A stretch of 64,000 nt of DNA from Woodsholea maritima DSM 17123 (GCF_000382325.1 NZ_KB908056.1:335722-399721); one strand, 5' to 3'. Positions 1 to 9,094 are shown, counted from the stretch's first letter. Numbers and translations are program-made. Notes: generated by a model from the sequence alone, not told the origin.

Positions 1-86
1 CTTATCAAAGCGAGCATAATCTTGATCAAACCGGAACGATTGACGCAGCGCTGATTGCACGCCTAGAGCGCACAGACGGGCGTTAA
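1..86 (+). CDS. C-terminal end of an unidentified protein (partial)
   Basis: An open frame enters from the left edge (first full codon at base 3) and stops with TAA at 84-86. It gives only about 27 residues, ending in IDAALIARLERTDGR. It lies 5 bases before the TauE/SafE gene on the same strand, so it may be the upstream member of that operon. The piece is too short to assign to a family. Confidence 0.45.
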   Translation, partial: YQSEHNLDQTGTIDAALIARLERTDGR

Positions 87-91
87 GCCCG

Positions 92-1018
92 ATGCAAATC
101 TACCTGCCGATCGCGGAAATTTCGATCAATATTTTCCTGCTCTTAGGATTAGGGGCCGGGGTCGGCTTTCTATCGGGTATATTTGGCGTCGGCGGCGGGT
201 TTTTGATGACACCGCTGTTGATTTTCATCGGCATTCCCCCCGCCGTGGCCGTTTCGACCCAAGCCAATCAGGTGATTGCCTCCTCCGCCTCGGGCGCGTT
301 GACGCATTGGCGCCGCCAAGCCATTGATATCAAGATGGGACTTCTCCTGCTGATCGGCGGCTCACTGGGCTCCGTTCTTGGGGTTTTCCTCTTCACATGG
401 CTGCGAACCCTGGGTCAGATCGACCTTTTCGTCTCGCTGGCTTATGTCGCGCTCCTCTCCATCATTGGCGGGTTGATGCTGGTCGAAAGCGTCAATGCCC
501 TACGCAAAAAATTCCTGGGCAAGGGCGATGACAAGGCCAATCCGCGCCGCAAACGCCGCCTGATTGACCGGCTGCCTTTCAAAGTGCGTTTTGCGCGCTC
601 TGGGCTCTATATCAGTGTGATCCCGCCTTTATTCATGGGCTTTTCGGTTGGGGCATTGGCCGCAATGCTGGGCATTGGGGGCGGCTTCATCATGCTTCCG
701 GCCATGATTTATATCCTGCGCATGCCGGCCAATGTCGTGGTGGGAACCTCGCTGTTCCAGATCCTCTTCGTCACCGCGCTGACCACCTATCTTCAAGCGG
801 CGCAAAACCAAACCGTCGACATTGTTCTGGCCCTCACCTTGATTGTGGGCGGGGTGATCGGGGCGCAATTTGGCGCGCGCCTGGGCCAGCGCCTTCCGGC
901 GGAAGAATTGCGCACGGGCCTAGCCTTGCTGGTTCTGGGCGTTGGGGTCAAGCTCGCCTGGGATCTGGGCTCAGAGCCCAGTGATATGTTTGAAATTATT
1001 CAGACCGGGGTGAAGTGA
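92..1018 (+). CDS. TauE/SafE family sulfite/anion exporter
   Basis: A 308-residue polytopic inner-membrane protein of the TauE/SafE family, whose members move sulfite, sulfonates or other small anions. The two repeat halves each carry the family's glycine-rich membrane motif: FGVGGGFLMTPLL near residues 31-43 and LGIGGGFIMLPAM near 192-204, with a basic cytoplasmic loop between them around residues 136-165. The start is the first ATG after the previous stop, 5 bases away; there is no strong Shine-Dalgarno sequence, so translational coupling is possible. It is followed with a near-overlap by a TIGR02186-type gene, a pairing I know from other alphaproteobacteria. The substrate cannot be read from the sequence. 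Confidence 0.88.
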   Translation: MQIYLPIAEISINIFLLLGLGAGVGFLSGIFGVGGGFLMTPLLIFIGIPPAVAVSTQANQVIASSASGALTHWRRQAIDIKMGLLLLIGGSLGSVLGVFLFTWLRTLGQIDLFVSLAYVALLSIIGGLMLVESVNALRKKFLGKGDDKANPRRKRRLIDRLPFKVRFARSGLYISVIPPLFMGFSVGALAAMLGIGGGFIMLPAMIYILRMPANVVVGTSLFQILFVTALTTYLQAAQNQTVDIVLALTLIVGGVIGAQFGARLGQRLPAEELRTGLALLVLGVGVKLAWDLGSEPSDMFEIIQTGVK

Positions 1019-1839
1019 TGATGCGCGCCCTTCTCCTCACCTCGCTCCTCATCCTCATCAGCACACTCAATAGCGCCTTGGCCGCCCCGCCCGATGAGTT
1101 AGAGCGCGAGGCCGATATCGTTGCCGCTCTATCCCAGACGACCGTCGAGATCCGCTCCAATTTTGCCGGGGCGGATTTGATTTTATTTGGCGCAATTGCA
1201 GGCTTTCAAGACGGCGATGATGTCGCGGTGGTGGTGCGCGGGCCGGCCAGTGATTTACGCGTGATGCGTAAAGAGCGCAGCTTCGGCATCTGGATCAATC
1301 GCGCGCCGGTGCGCTTTGAAGAGGTCTCTGGCTATTATGCCGTGGCCTCGACCCGGCCCCTGAAAGACATGGGCACGTTCTCGGCCCTGAGGCGCAACCA
1401 AATCGGGCGCGATCATGTGCGCCTGAATGCCCCCGAAACCCAGCGCCGCGAGACCCGCTTTGGCGTCAGGGATGTGTTGGTTTCGGATCTCGGCTCGGAG
1501 ATAGTTGATTATCGCGAAGCCTTGGGCCGGATCAAAGGACGCGCGGGGCTTTATGTCGAAACCCCCGGTGGGGTGACGATTTTGGAAGGCGGGCTGTTCC
1601 AAGCGCGCCTGCGCCTACCGCCCGCCACGCCCGTGGGCGATTATGTCGCCGATGTCTATCTCTTCCGCGCTGGTCAGCCCATCGCCAGCCGTCAGATTTA
1701 TCTTGATGTGCGTAAAGCCGGGTTGGAGCGCGCGATTTATGATCATGCCCATAACCATCCCCATCTTTATGGGTTAATCTGCGTCCTACTCGCGGTCTTC
1801 GCCGGATGGGCCGCGGCCGAGATTTTCCGTCGCCGCTAG
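1018..1839 (+). CDS. TIGR02186 family membrane-anchored protein
   Basis: A 273-residue exported protein with an N-terminal signal sequence (about residues 1-22, ending around LNSALA), a large extracytoplasmic domain and one C-terminal membrane helix (about 250-270) followed by RRR. The opening of the mature part (EADIVAALSQTTVEIRSNFAG) resembles the alphaproteobacterial family TIGR02186, usually found beside TauE/SafE transporters as here. The ATG at 1018 overlaps the upstream TGA by one base; an in-frame GTG at 1015 is also possible. The domain may assist the exporter or sense its substrate, but that is inference from context. Confidence 0.78.
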   Translation: MMRALLLTSLLILISTLNSALAAPPDELEREADIVAALSQTTVEIRSNFAGADLILFGAIAGFQDGDDVAVVVRGPASDLRVMRKERSFGIWINRAPVRFEEVSGYYAVASTRPLKDMGTFSALRRNQIGRDHVRLNAPETQRRETRFGVRDVLVSDLGSEIVDYREALGRIKGRAGLYVETPGGVTILEGGLFQARLRLPPATPVGDYVADVYLFRAGQPIASRQIYLDVRKAGLERAIYDHAHNHPHLYGLICVLLAVFAGWAAAEIFRRR

Positions 1840-1849
1840 GGGAAAGACC

Positions 1850-2347
1850 ATGAACCATCTCAAAGACGCACCGACCCTTCCTTTGATTTTGGGCTTTGGC
1901 GGACTGATCCCTTTTGCCTTAGGTCCGATAATGTGGCTGATCGGCGGGCCGCTCAGCGCCGCGGCGCAACTAGCCTTACCGCTTTATGGCGCGATGATCC
2001 TTTGCTTCCTGGCCGGGGGACGCTGGAGCGCCGAGCTGGTCCTAAAAAGTGATGCCCCGCGCGCCGCGATCATGATCGAGAGTGTCACCATCATGGTGCT
2101 GGCCTGGGGCGCGGCGCTGATCTTGATCTGGCCCAGCGTATTGATCATTAAGGGCGTCAATTTGCATCTGGTCAGCTGGGGCACCCTGGCCCTGTTGTTC
2201 ATGATCCAATATCTGATTGATCGCACAGCCGTGCGCGAAGCCATGCTGGCGCGCTGGTATGGCGATCTACGCTTTTGGCTCAGCGCGGGCGCGGAGATCT
2301 CCATGCTGAGCGCCGGTGCGCTGACCTATGCCCAGCTGGGCGCTTAA
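1850..2347 (+). CDS. DUF3429 family membrane protein
   Basis: A 165-residue integral membrane protein with about five hydrophobic helices. The N-terminal pattern LGFGGLIPFALG, followed by LYGAMILCFLAGGRWSAEL near residue 45, matches DUF3429, a family of unknown function in Proteobacteria. The upstream AGGGGAAAG gives a reasonable ribosome site, and the gene starts 10 bases after the previous stop, so it probably belongs to the same transcript. It ends only 3 bases before the convergent pdeM gene. Confidence 0.72.
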   Translation: MNHLKDAPTLPLILGFGGLIPFALGPIMWLIGGPLSAAAQLALPLYGAMILCFLAGGRWSAELVLKSDAPRAAIMIESVTIMVLAWGAALILIWPSVLIIKGVNLHLVSWGTLALLFMIQYLIDRTAVREAMLARWYGDLRFWLSAGAEISMLSAGALTYAQLGA

Positions 2348-2350
2348 AGC

Positions 2351-3091
2351 CTAATCCCCGACACAGCGCGCATAGGCGATGGGATACATCTGATCCTTGC
2401 CCATCACATAGGCGCGCGGGGCTTCCTTAAAACACGCCGCAAAAGCCTGATCACGGATATTGAGCCCACCGGTATAAGCCCCAAAGGCCGGCAGGATCAG
2501 GCGCGAACCATCGCTGACAAAGCAACGCCGTCGCACCGCGCGCCCACTGGCGCGCACCTTGGCACAGGGGTGGAGGTGGCCGGCAATCTCCCCCACTTGC
2601 GGGCCCGGCAAAGGATCATGGCGCAGGCGCAGGGCCCCGATATGCAAAACCTCGCGGCGTTGACCGCCAAAGCGCGTTGGCGGGGCAGGATCGTGATTGC
2701 CTTCAATCCAGATCCAATCTTCAACACTGGCGATCAAGTGCGCCAAGCGGCGCTCATCATCCAGATGCATGCGCCCATCTGCGCCCAGATCATGGAAGCT
2801 ATCGCCCAGCGAAACCAGGCGGCGCGGGCGAAAGCGCACAATCAATTCAGACAGGCGCGCCAGGGTCGCGCGCGTATCATAAGGCGGCAGCAAAATGCCT
2901 TTTTGGGCAAAAGCCGAACCCTTTTCAAAGTGGAGATCAGACACTACCAGGGTGAGGCTATCCTCATGCCAGAGCGCCCCACTGAGATCAGCCCACAAGG
3001 CTTCACCGGCTACAGTCAATTTGGCCACGCTCAGCTTAGCACCGGGCGCGGGGGTTTGGGGTGATGATAGTCGGGCCAGGCTGGGCTTCAC
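2351..3091 (-). CDS. pdeM: PdeM: ligase-associated DNA damage response metallophosphoesterase
   Basis: A 246-residue calcineurin-type metallophosphoesterase. The metal-binding motifs are all present: SDLHFEKG (D52, H54), GDSFHD (96-101), GNHD (131-134) and GHLHP (171-175). Proteins of this type form the ligase-associated Lhr-type DNA repair module. The ATG overlaps the last 4 bases of the upstream helicase stop (ATGA), the usual translational coupling of this pair. The catalytic set is complete, so it is probably an active nuclease or phosphoesterase. The ligase and exonuclease that usually accompany the pair are not in this window. Confidence 0.87.
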   Translation of the reverse strand: MKPSLARLSSPQTPAPGAKLSVAKLTVAGEALWADLSGALWHEDSLTLVVSDLHFEKGSAFAQKGILLPPYDTRATLARLSELIVRFRPRRLVSLGDSFHDLGADGRMHLDDERRLAHLIASVEDWIWIEGNHDPAPPTRFGGQRREVLHIGALRLRHDPLPGPQVGEIAGHLHPCAKVRASGRAVRRRCFVSDGSRLILPAFGAYTGGLNIRDQAFAACFKEAPRAYVMGKDQMYPIAYARCVGD

Positions 3092-5595
3092 CCCATCGCC
3101 TCCTCAATCAGATCTGTATCTGCGGCATCTTCCAAAATGGCATCATGGGCTTCGCCATAGACCGGTTCGCGCCCAACCTCCAGCATCACTGGAACCGCCA
3201 GAGGAGAGATGCGCGTCAAGCGCTCTACATCGACATGATTTTGGATGCGTGACAACCAGTCTGAGAGGCGGCGAATATCCAAAAGCCCCGTGGCCGCATC
3301 CTGCCAGGCCGCCTGAAGCAAGATATGATCGGGTTCATGCTGGCGCAGAACATCATAAATGAGATCGGCCGAAAATGTCACCTGACGCCCGGTTTTCTCA
3401 AGGCCCGGCACGCGGCGCTCGATGAGGCCTGAAATCAGCGCACAATTGCGAAATGTGCGCTTCATCAGCGCGCTTTCATCCAGCCAAGCCTCCAGATCAT
3501 CACCCAGCATGTCGCTGTCGAACAGGGCGGCCATATCCAGATCCGCCATATCGCGCAGCCCCCAGATCGACAGCGCATATTCATTGGCGACAAAGCCCAG
3601 GGGCCGCATCCGCGCGCGCTCCAACCGGCGGGTCAGCAACATGCCCAGGCTTTGATGGGCCAGGCGCCCTTCAAAGGGATAGCAAACCAAATAGAATTTG
3701 CCCGCGCGTGGAAACGTCTCCACCAACAACCGGCCCGGCTGGGGCAAGCGCGATTTTTGCTTCTGGATGCTCAGCCATTCGCGGATCTGATCAGGCAATT
3801 GCCCCCAGAGATCTTCCCTGTGGACCAGATCGCGCACGCGCTCAGCCAGATAGGTCGAATAGGGAAATTTTCCGCCATTATAGGCCGGGATTTTAGGGGT
3901 TTCATCGCGCGCGCGGGTCACAAGACAATCAGCCCCGCTAACCCCTTCAAAACGCAAAACCTGCCCACCAAACAGGAAGGTATCCTTCGGGCTAAGCTGA
4001 TCGACAAACCATTCTTCAATCTGGCCCAGGCTGGCACCCCCGACGGCGCGGATTTGCGGATGGTCCTTGTTGGGATTGATCACCTTGGACAGGCGCACAT
4101 GAAGCTGAGCGGCTTCGATAATCGCGCCGACATTCATGCGATGACGGGTAATGACCTCACGCGAGCGCGGTCGCCACAACCCATCGCGGGTTTTCACCAG
4201 GCGGCGGAAACGATCATAATGATCCAGCGCATAGCCCCCATCGACGACGAATTGATGGATGCGGTCAAAATCAGATCGGCTGAGATGGGCATAGGGCGCA
4301 GCACCGGTGATTTCGCGGTAAAGATCATCAAGATCATACGGATCCCCACAGGCCCGGCCCATAATATGTTGCGCCAAAACGTCCAGATGACCCGCCGCCA
4401 AAGGATCGCCATCCATGACCCCTTCATGAACGGCGGCGCGCGCAGCGGCACATTCCAAATGCTCAAACCGGTTTGTCGGCACCAGAACCGCGCGTGAGGC
4501 TTCATCCAGGCGGTGATTGGACCGGCCTAAGCGTTGGATCAGGCGCGAGGTTCCTTTGGGCGCGCCCAGTTGTATCACCAGATCGACATCCCCCCAATCT
4601 ATCCCCAGATCCAGGGTCGAGGTACACACCACGGCCTTTAACGCCCCGCGCGCCATGGCCGCTTCGACCTTGCGGCGCTGTTCTGGCGATAACGAGCCAT
4701 GATGGAGCGCGATGGCCAGATGATCCTCATTCAGCGCCCACAGCTGTTGGAAGGTAAATTCCGCTTGGGACCGGGTATTGACGAAGATCAGGCTGAGGCG
4801 CGCCGATTTGATGGCCTGATAGACATCCTCCATCGCGTGGCGCCCTGAATGGCCCGACCAGGGAATGCGGCTCTCGCTGGCCAGGATCTCAACTTCACTG
4901 GGCTTGCCGGCCTGGCCTTCGATAATGCGGGCAAAGCGCGGCTCCCCCCCGCTTTGTAAGGTCAACCAACGGGCATGGCCCATCACATCTTTGACGGTGG
5001 CCGAAAGGCCGACCCGGCGCATAAGCGGGGCATAGCGCGCCAGGCTCGCCAGCCCTAAATTCAACAAATCCCCGCGCTTTTGCGGGGCCAGAGCATGGAT
5101 CTCATCCACGATGACACAGCGTAAATCGGCAAAAAAGCCCGCACAATTATCCTGCGCCATGAATAAAGCCAGTTGCTCGGGCGTGGTCAGCAAGATGTCC
5201 GGGGGTTGGGCGCGCTGGCGCTGGCGCTTAGCCGGTGAAGTATCACCTGTTCGCGTCTCGATCCGCAGATCCAGACCCATCTCCTCAACCGGGGTCATCA
5301 GATTGCGCGCCACATCCACCGACAGCGCTTTCAGCGGAGAAATGTATAGCGTGTGCAGCCGATAAGGCCTTGAAACCCCGTTGAAACTCTCAGCCTGCTG
5401 GGCCAGATCAATCAAGCTTGGCAAAAACCCGCCCAGCGTCTTGCCTCCGCCCGTTGGTGCGATCAATAGCGCGTCTTCGCCCGCCCGGGCGGCCTCGATC
5501 ATCGCCAGCTGATGGGCACGCGGATGCCATCCGCGCTGAACGAACCAGTCGGCAAAGCGTTGAGGAAGAAGCGAAAGCGCCTGATCAGCGGTCAT
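3088..5595 (-). CDS. Lhr-type ligase-associated DEXH box helicase
   Basis: An 835-residue superfamily 2 ATP-dependent DNA helicase. Visible motifs are Walker A APTGGGKT (46-53), the DEIH box (near 163-167), SAT motif III, and motif VI QRLGRSNHR, followed by the long C-terminal Lhr-core region. The length is typical of the bacterial ligase-associated (short Lhr) branch rather than the much longer Lhr proteins. It is expected to act with a nuclease and ATP-dependent ligase in DNA damage repair. It is the first gene of a two-gene unit with pdeM; the upstream neighbour is divergent, so the promoter must lie in 5596-5720. Confidence 0.9.
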   Translation of the reverse strand: MTADQALSLLPQRFADWFVQRGWHPRAHQLAMIEAARAGEDALLIAPTGGGKTLGGFLPSLIDLAQQAESFNGVSRPYRLHTLYISPLKALSVDVARNLMTPVEEMGLDLRIETRTGDTSPAKRQRQRAQPPDILLTTPEQLALFMAQDNCAGFFADLRCVIVDEIHALAPQKRGDLLNLGLASLARYAPLMRRVGLSATVKDVMGHARWLTLQSGGEPRFARIIEGQAGKPSEVEILASESRIPWSGHSGRHAMEDVYQAIKSARLSLIFVNTRSQAEFTFQQLWALNEDHLAIALHHGSLSPEQRRKVEAAMARGALKAVVCTSTLDLGIDWGDVDLVIQLGAPKGTSRLIQRLGRSNHRLDEASRAVLVPTNRFEHLECAAARAAVHEGVMDGDPLAAGHLDVLAQHIMGRACGDPYDLDDLYREITGAAPYAHLSRSDFDRIHQFVVDGGYALDHYDRFRRLVKTRDGLWRPRSREVITRHRMNVGAIIEAAQLHVRLSKVINPNKDHPQIRAVGGASLGQIEEWFVDQLSPKDTFLFGGQVLRFEGVSGADCLVTRARDETPKIPAYNGGKFPYSTYLAERVRDLVHREDLWGQLPDQIREWLSIQKQKSRLPQPGRLLVETFPRAGKFYLVCYPFEGRLAHQSLGMLLTRRLERARMRPLGFVANEYALSIWGLRDMADLDMAALFDSDMLGDDLEAWLDESALMKRTFRNCALISGLIERRVPGLEKTGRQVTFSADLIYDVLRQHEPDHILLQAAWQDAATGLLDIRRLSDWLSRIQNHVDVERLTRISPLAVPVMLEVGREPVYGEAHDAILEDAADTDLIEEAMG

Positions 5596-5720
5596 ATCTT
5601 ATTAGATAGAACGGAAGATGAGCTATCGACAGAGCAAATGCGCTTCGTTACTGTGTAACCAAATAAATTCGCTATGCGCGCCCTTGGGGGGGCGTGTGAC
5701 GTTAAAAGGGGAGATCCTAA

Positions 5721-7943
5721 ATGCGCCATCTTCTATTCTGCGCGGCTTCAGTGCTGGCCCTTGCGGCCTGCGCTGAACCCGCCAATACCGCGTCTTCTTC
5801 TGAAGCTGCGAGCACACCTTCCGTTGAAGCAGAGAGCCAACACGTGAGTGAAACCAGCTTCACCTATCCTGAAACCCGCACCGTCGATCAAACCGATGTT
5901 TTCCAATCGGCCGCAAATGGCGAGGTCACCATTGCTGACCCCTATCGCTGGTTGGAAACCGATGTACGCGAATCCCAAGAGGTCGCCGACTGGGTTGCCG
6001 CCCAAAATGAGCTGACCTTTGGTTATCTGGAAAACCTGCCCGGGCGTGAACAGATCGCCGCGCGCATGACCGAATTGTTCAATTATGAGCGCGTCGGCAT
6101 GCCTGAAAAAAACGGTGAGCTGTATTTCTTCTCGCGCAATGACGGTCTGCAAGATCAATCGGTCTTCTACGTTCAAGAAGGCCTGGACGGCGAGCCGCGC
6201 GCCCTGATCGACCCCAATGGCTGGTCTGAAGATGGCACGGTGGCGCTGGCCGGGTCTGTCCCCAGCCCCGAAGGACAAAAAGTTGCCTACTTCATCCAGG
6301 ATGGCGGGTCTGACTGGCGCACCGTACGCGTTATCGACACGGCCACCGGTGAACTGGATAGCGATGAGCTGAGCTGGGTTAAATTCTCTGGCATTTCATG
6401 GGCCAAAGACGGATCTGGCTTCTATTACTCGCGCTATCCTCAGCCTGCAGCCGGTGAAGAGTTTACCGCGCTCAATCATAACCAAGCGGTCTATTTCCAC
6501 ACGCTCGGCACTGATCAAAGCGAAGATCAGTTGATCATCAGTGATCCAGAGCAGCCAGAAGTTGGCTGGGGCGGCTATGTCACCCATGATGGCCAATATC
6601 TGGTCATCTATACCTCTAAAGGCACCGACGGGAATGGCATCCGTATTCTGGACCTGACCCAAGAGGGCGCGGAGCCGGTCGTGATCTTTGATGGCTTTGA
6701 CAACAATCACGGCTATATCGGCAATAATGGCTCGACCTTCCTCTTCTCTACCGATCTGGACGCGCCAAACAGCCGCGTCGTCTCAGTTGATCTCGCCAAT
6801 CCAGGCACGTTGAGCGACATCATCCCTGAAGGCGAGAGCCCGCTGCAAGGCGTCTCTTATGTCGGCGGTCATTTGATCGTTGAGAGCCTGGAAGACGTCC
6901 AGTCTAAAGTGCGCGTTTTCACCCCAGACGGTGAGTTTGTACGCAATGTCGAGCTGCCGGGCATTGGCTCTGCAGGCGGCTTTGGCGGCGAGCCGGATGA
7001 AGCGGAAACCTTCTACAGCTTCACCAGCTTCAATCGTCCTTCGACGATTTATCGCTATGATGTCGCGACTGGGGAAAGCACGCTCTATCGTGAGCCGAAC
7101 CTCCTGTTCAATCCTGATGATTATGTTGTTGAGCAAGTCTTCTATGGCTCAACCGGTGGGGCGCAAATCCCCATGTTCATCATCCACCATAAAGACGTCA
7201 CGCCAAACGGTCACAACCCGACCATGCTCTATGGCTATGGCGGTTTTGCGATTTCCCTAACCCCAGGCTTCTCCGTCACCCGTCTGCAATGGATGGAAAT
7301 GGGCGGCGTGTTTGCCATCGCCAACCTGCGCGGTGGGGCCGAATATGGCCGCGATTGGCATGATGGCGGGCGCTTGAAAAACAAGCAGAACGTCTTTGAC
7401 GACTTCATCAATGCCGCGGAATACCTGATCGACAATGATTGGGCCGGACAAGGCACGATCGCCATTCAGGGCCGCTCTAACGGGGGTCTTTTGATTGGTG
7501 CCGTCACCAACCAACGCCCAGACCTCTTCGGCGCGGCCTTGCCAGGCGTGGGCGTGATGGACATGCTGCGCTTTAATCAATTCACCGCCGGTCGCTTCTG
7601 GGTTGATGATTATGGTAGCCCGCAAGACCCTGAGCTGTTTGATGTGTTGAGCACCTATTCGCCTTATCACAACATCCAGCAAGGCGTGGATTACCCCCCT
7701 GTCATGGTCATTACCGCCGATACCGATGACCGCGTGGTCCCTGGCCACTCGTTCAAATATATCGCGGCCCTGCAGGCTGCTGATGCTGGCAATGCCCCGC
7801 ATTTGATCCGCATCGAAAGCCGCGCAGGCCATGGTGCCGGTACGCCGGTATCTAAAGTGATTGAGGCCGCCGCCGATGAATGGGCCTTTGCCGCCTATCA
7901 TACCGGGCTGGATCTGAGCGAAAATGAGGGCGAAGCGCACTAA
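5721..7943 (+). CDS. Prolyl oligopeptidase family (S9A) serine peptidase, lipoprotein
   Basis: A 740-residue peptidase that probably acts in the periplasm or on the outer membrane. The N-terminus is a lipoprotein signal with lipobox LAAC at residues 14-17, followed by a Ser/Ala/Glu-rich linker. The first half should form the beta-propeller (PYRWLE near 73). The alpha/beta-hydrolase half has the nucleophile in GRSNGG (S586), the catalytic Asp in DTDDRV (D669) and the His in GHGAG (H704). The ATG at 5721 is preceded by AGGGGAG at good spacing. A strong terminator follows immediately, so it is probably monocistronic. It should cleave short proline-containing peptides. Confidence 0.92.
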   Translation: MRHLLFCAASVLALAACAEPANTASSSEAASTPSVEAESQHVSETSFTYPETRTVDQTDVFQSAANGEVTIADPYRWLETDVRESQEVADWVAAQNELTFGYLENLPGREQIAARMTELFNYERVGMPEKNGELYFFSRNDGLQDQSVFYVQEGLDGEPRALIDPNGWSEDGTVALAGSVPSPEGQKVAYFIQDGGSDWRTVRVIDTATGELDSDELSWVKFSGISWAKDGSGFYYSRYPQPAAGEEFTALNHNQAVYFHTLGTDQSEDQLIISDPEQPEVGWGGYVTHDGQYLVIYTSKGTDGNGIRILDLTQEGAEPVVIFDGFDNNHGYIGNNGSTFLFSTDLDAPNSRVVSVDLANPGTLSDIIPEGESPLQGVSYVGGHLIVESLEDVQSKVRVFTPDGEFVRNVELPGIGSAGGFGGEPDEAETFYSFTSFNRPSTIYRYDVATGESTLYREPNLLFNPDDYVVEQVFYGSTGGAQIPMFIIHHKDVTPNGHNPTMLYGYGGFAISLTPGFSVTRLQWMEMGGVFAIANLRGGAEYGRDWHDGGRLKNKQNVFDDFINAAEYLIDNDWAGQGTIAIQGRSNGGLLIGAVTNQRPDLFGAALPGVGVMDMLRFNQFTAGRFWVDDYGSPQDPELFDVLSTYSPYHNIQQGVDYPPVMVITADTDDRVVPGHSFKYIAALQAADAGNAPHLIRIESRAGHGAGTPVSKVIEAAADEWAFAAYHTGLDLSENEGEAH

Positions 7944-7964
7944 GCGCTTTTCCCCAATTCCTTG

Positions 7965-7996
7965 AAAAAGGCGGTGATTTTGTCACCGCCTTTTTT
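7965..7996 (+). terminator. Rho-independent terminator of the prolyl oligopeptidase gene
   Basis: Perfect stem AAGGCGGTGA / TCACCGCCTT with a 5-base loop (TTTTG), A-rich before and T-rich after (TTTTTT), 21 bases past the stop codon. Confidence 0.9.
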
Positions 7997-8048
7997 CATG
8001 GCTGAACGCGCTCAAAAAAATATGCGCGTGAGGCCAAGATTTACTTTT

Positions 8049-8071
8049 TTATAAGACATTTCCCCTTATAA
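8049..8071. promoter_or_regulatory. Inverted repeat TTATAAG-N9-CTTATAA upstream of candidate sRNA
   Basis: The 7-bp arms match exactly across a 9-base spacer. The right arm contains CTTATAA, which could act as a -10 element with transcription starting near 8080, just before the structured RNA at 8110. It lies about 50 bases past the terminator of the preceding gene, so it does not belong to that transcript. Operator or promoter function is inference. Confidence 0.3.
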
Positions 8072-8109
8072 CGGTAATGCAAAACGCGTTCAACGTATGC
8101 ATTTACTTC

Positions 8110-8212
8110 GGAAGCCGATAGTCTCCCCCCTCGCTAGAGGCTTCCCCATAAGGCACCGCACAGCGCTCTCTTCCCCTCCCCCCTTGAGATCCGTGCGGTG
8201 CCTTTATTTCTT
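8110..8212 (+). ncRNA. Candidate small RNA with two C-rich-loop hairpins
   Basis: This fills most of a 300-base gap without a gene. Hairpin 1 (8110-8145) has stem GGAAGCC/GGCTTCC extended past a GA/GA internal loop by TAG/CTA, exposing the loop TCTCCCCCCTCG. Hairpin 2 (8150-8204) has a perfect 12-bp stem AAGGCACCGCAC/GTGCGGTGCCTT and an inner TCTC/GAGA stem that exposes TTCCCCTCCCCCCTT. U-rich sequence follows, so hairpin 2 can serve as the terminator. Two hairpins with pyrimidine, anti-Shine-Dalgarno-like loops are the design of alphaproteobacterial C-rich-loop sRNAs (the cuckoo RNAs; Caulobacter GsrN also uses a C-rich loop). Alternatively it is a structured 5' leader of the gene at 8245. 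The 5' end is not defined. Confidence 0.5.
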
Positions 8213-8244
8213 CTTCCCCACTTTACCCCTTAAATCTGTCACAC

Positions 8245-8997
8245 ATGCACGCTAAAATCGTGGCTATGGGGGACACACGCTTACACGCTCAGTCGATTAT
8301 CAAGGCGCTGCGCCAGCTGGTGCTGCGGGTGGAAGAGCGCTTTCCCACAACCAGCCTCAATGGGGTCTGTAAGGATCTGCTGGAACAGGCCGAGCGCAGT
8401 GACAGGCGCGTGCGCGCCATTGCTCGGCCCTATATGTTGTTACGCGGCGGATTGATGATTTTGGTGGTGCTGGGGCTTGCCGGGCAAGCGGTCATCATCA
8501 GCCATATGGTCAATCTGTTCGACTTCAATGTCTCCAACACCGAGGTCTTTTCCTTCGTCGAGGGCGTTGACGCCGCGCTCAATACCCTGATCTTGATGGG
8601 CGCGGGTATTTTCTTTCTGACGACGGTGGAAGAGCGCATTAAACGTCGGCGCGCCCTGTCCGACCTTCATCAATTGCGCGCCATCGCGCATATCATTGAT
8701 ATGCATCAGCTGACCAAGGATCCCACGGCGATCCTGGGTCATGGTCCGCGCACGCAATCCTCACCTGATCGCGAACCGATGACCGCGTTTCAGCTCAATC
8801 GCTATCTTGATTATTGCTCGGAAATGCTTTCGCTGACAGCGAAGCTGGCCGCGCTGTATGGTCAAAGTGCCCATGATCCGGTGATCATCAATGCAGTGGC
8901 GGATGTCGAAAACCTCACCACCGCTCTCTCACGTAAGATCTGGCAGAAAATCATGCTGATCAACCCGAATGTTATGACGGGCGAGGACACTCACTAA
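8245..8997 (+). CDS. Conserved hypothetical two-helix membrane protein
   Basis: A 250-residue protein with two hydrophobic helices (about 67-90 and 112-132) between a charged N-terminal region and a mostly helical cytoplasmic C-terminal domain. The C-terminal part (RYLDYCSEML, LTAKLAALYGQ, LSRKIWQKI) looks like a conserved family, but I cannot name it. The start could instead be the ATG at 8266; neither has a clear ribosome site. It stands alone between the candidate sRNA and the convergent abgT gene. No function is proposed. Confidence 0.72.
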   Translation: MHAKIVAMGDTRLHAQSIIKALRQLVLRVEERFPTTSLNGVCKDLLEQAERSDRRVRAIARPYMLLRGGLMILVVLGLAGQAVIISHMVNLFDFNVSNTEVFSFVEGVDAALNTLILMGAGIFFLTTVEERIKRRRALSDLHQLRAIAHIIDMHQLTKDPTAILGHGPRTQSSPDREPMTAFQLNRYLDYCSEMLSLTAKLAALYGQSAHDPVIINAVADVENLTTALSRKIWQKIMLINPNVMTGEDTH

Positions 8998-9041
8998 GCT
9001 TAACGTCTTTAAGAGACCTCCAGAGCCTTTAAACCACGCAT

Positions 9042-9070
9042 AAAAAACGGCCCCGCAAAGCGAGGCCGTT
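9042..9070 (-). terminator. Terminator of the AbgT transporter gene
   Basis: Stem AACGGCC..CGC / GCG..GGCCGTT with one mismatch and an AAA loop. Read on the minus strand it is followed by TTTTTTA. It lies 25 bases past the transporter stop and may also stop transcription coming from the convergent gene. Confidence 0.8.
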
Positions 9071-9094
9071 CTTTCATATGAAGGCTAAGAACGC

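Noticed and set aside
3652-4497. A 281-codon plus-strand open frame opposite the helicase gene
   Set aside because: It lies wholly antisense to a clear helicase with all motifs; its translation has no domain and reads like a mirror of G/C-rich codons.
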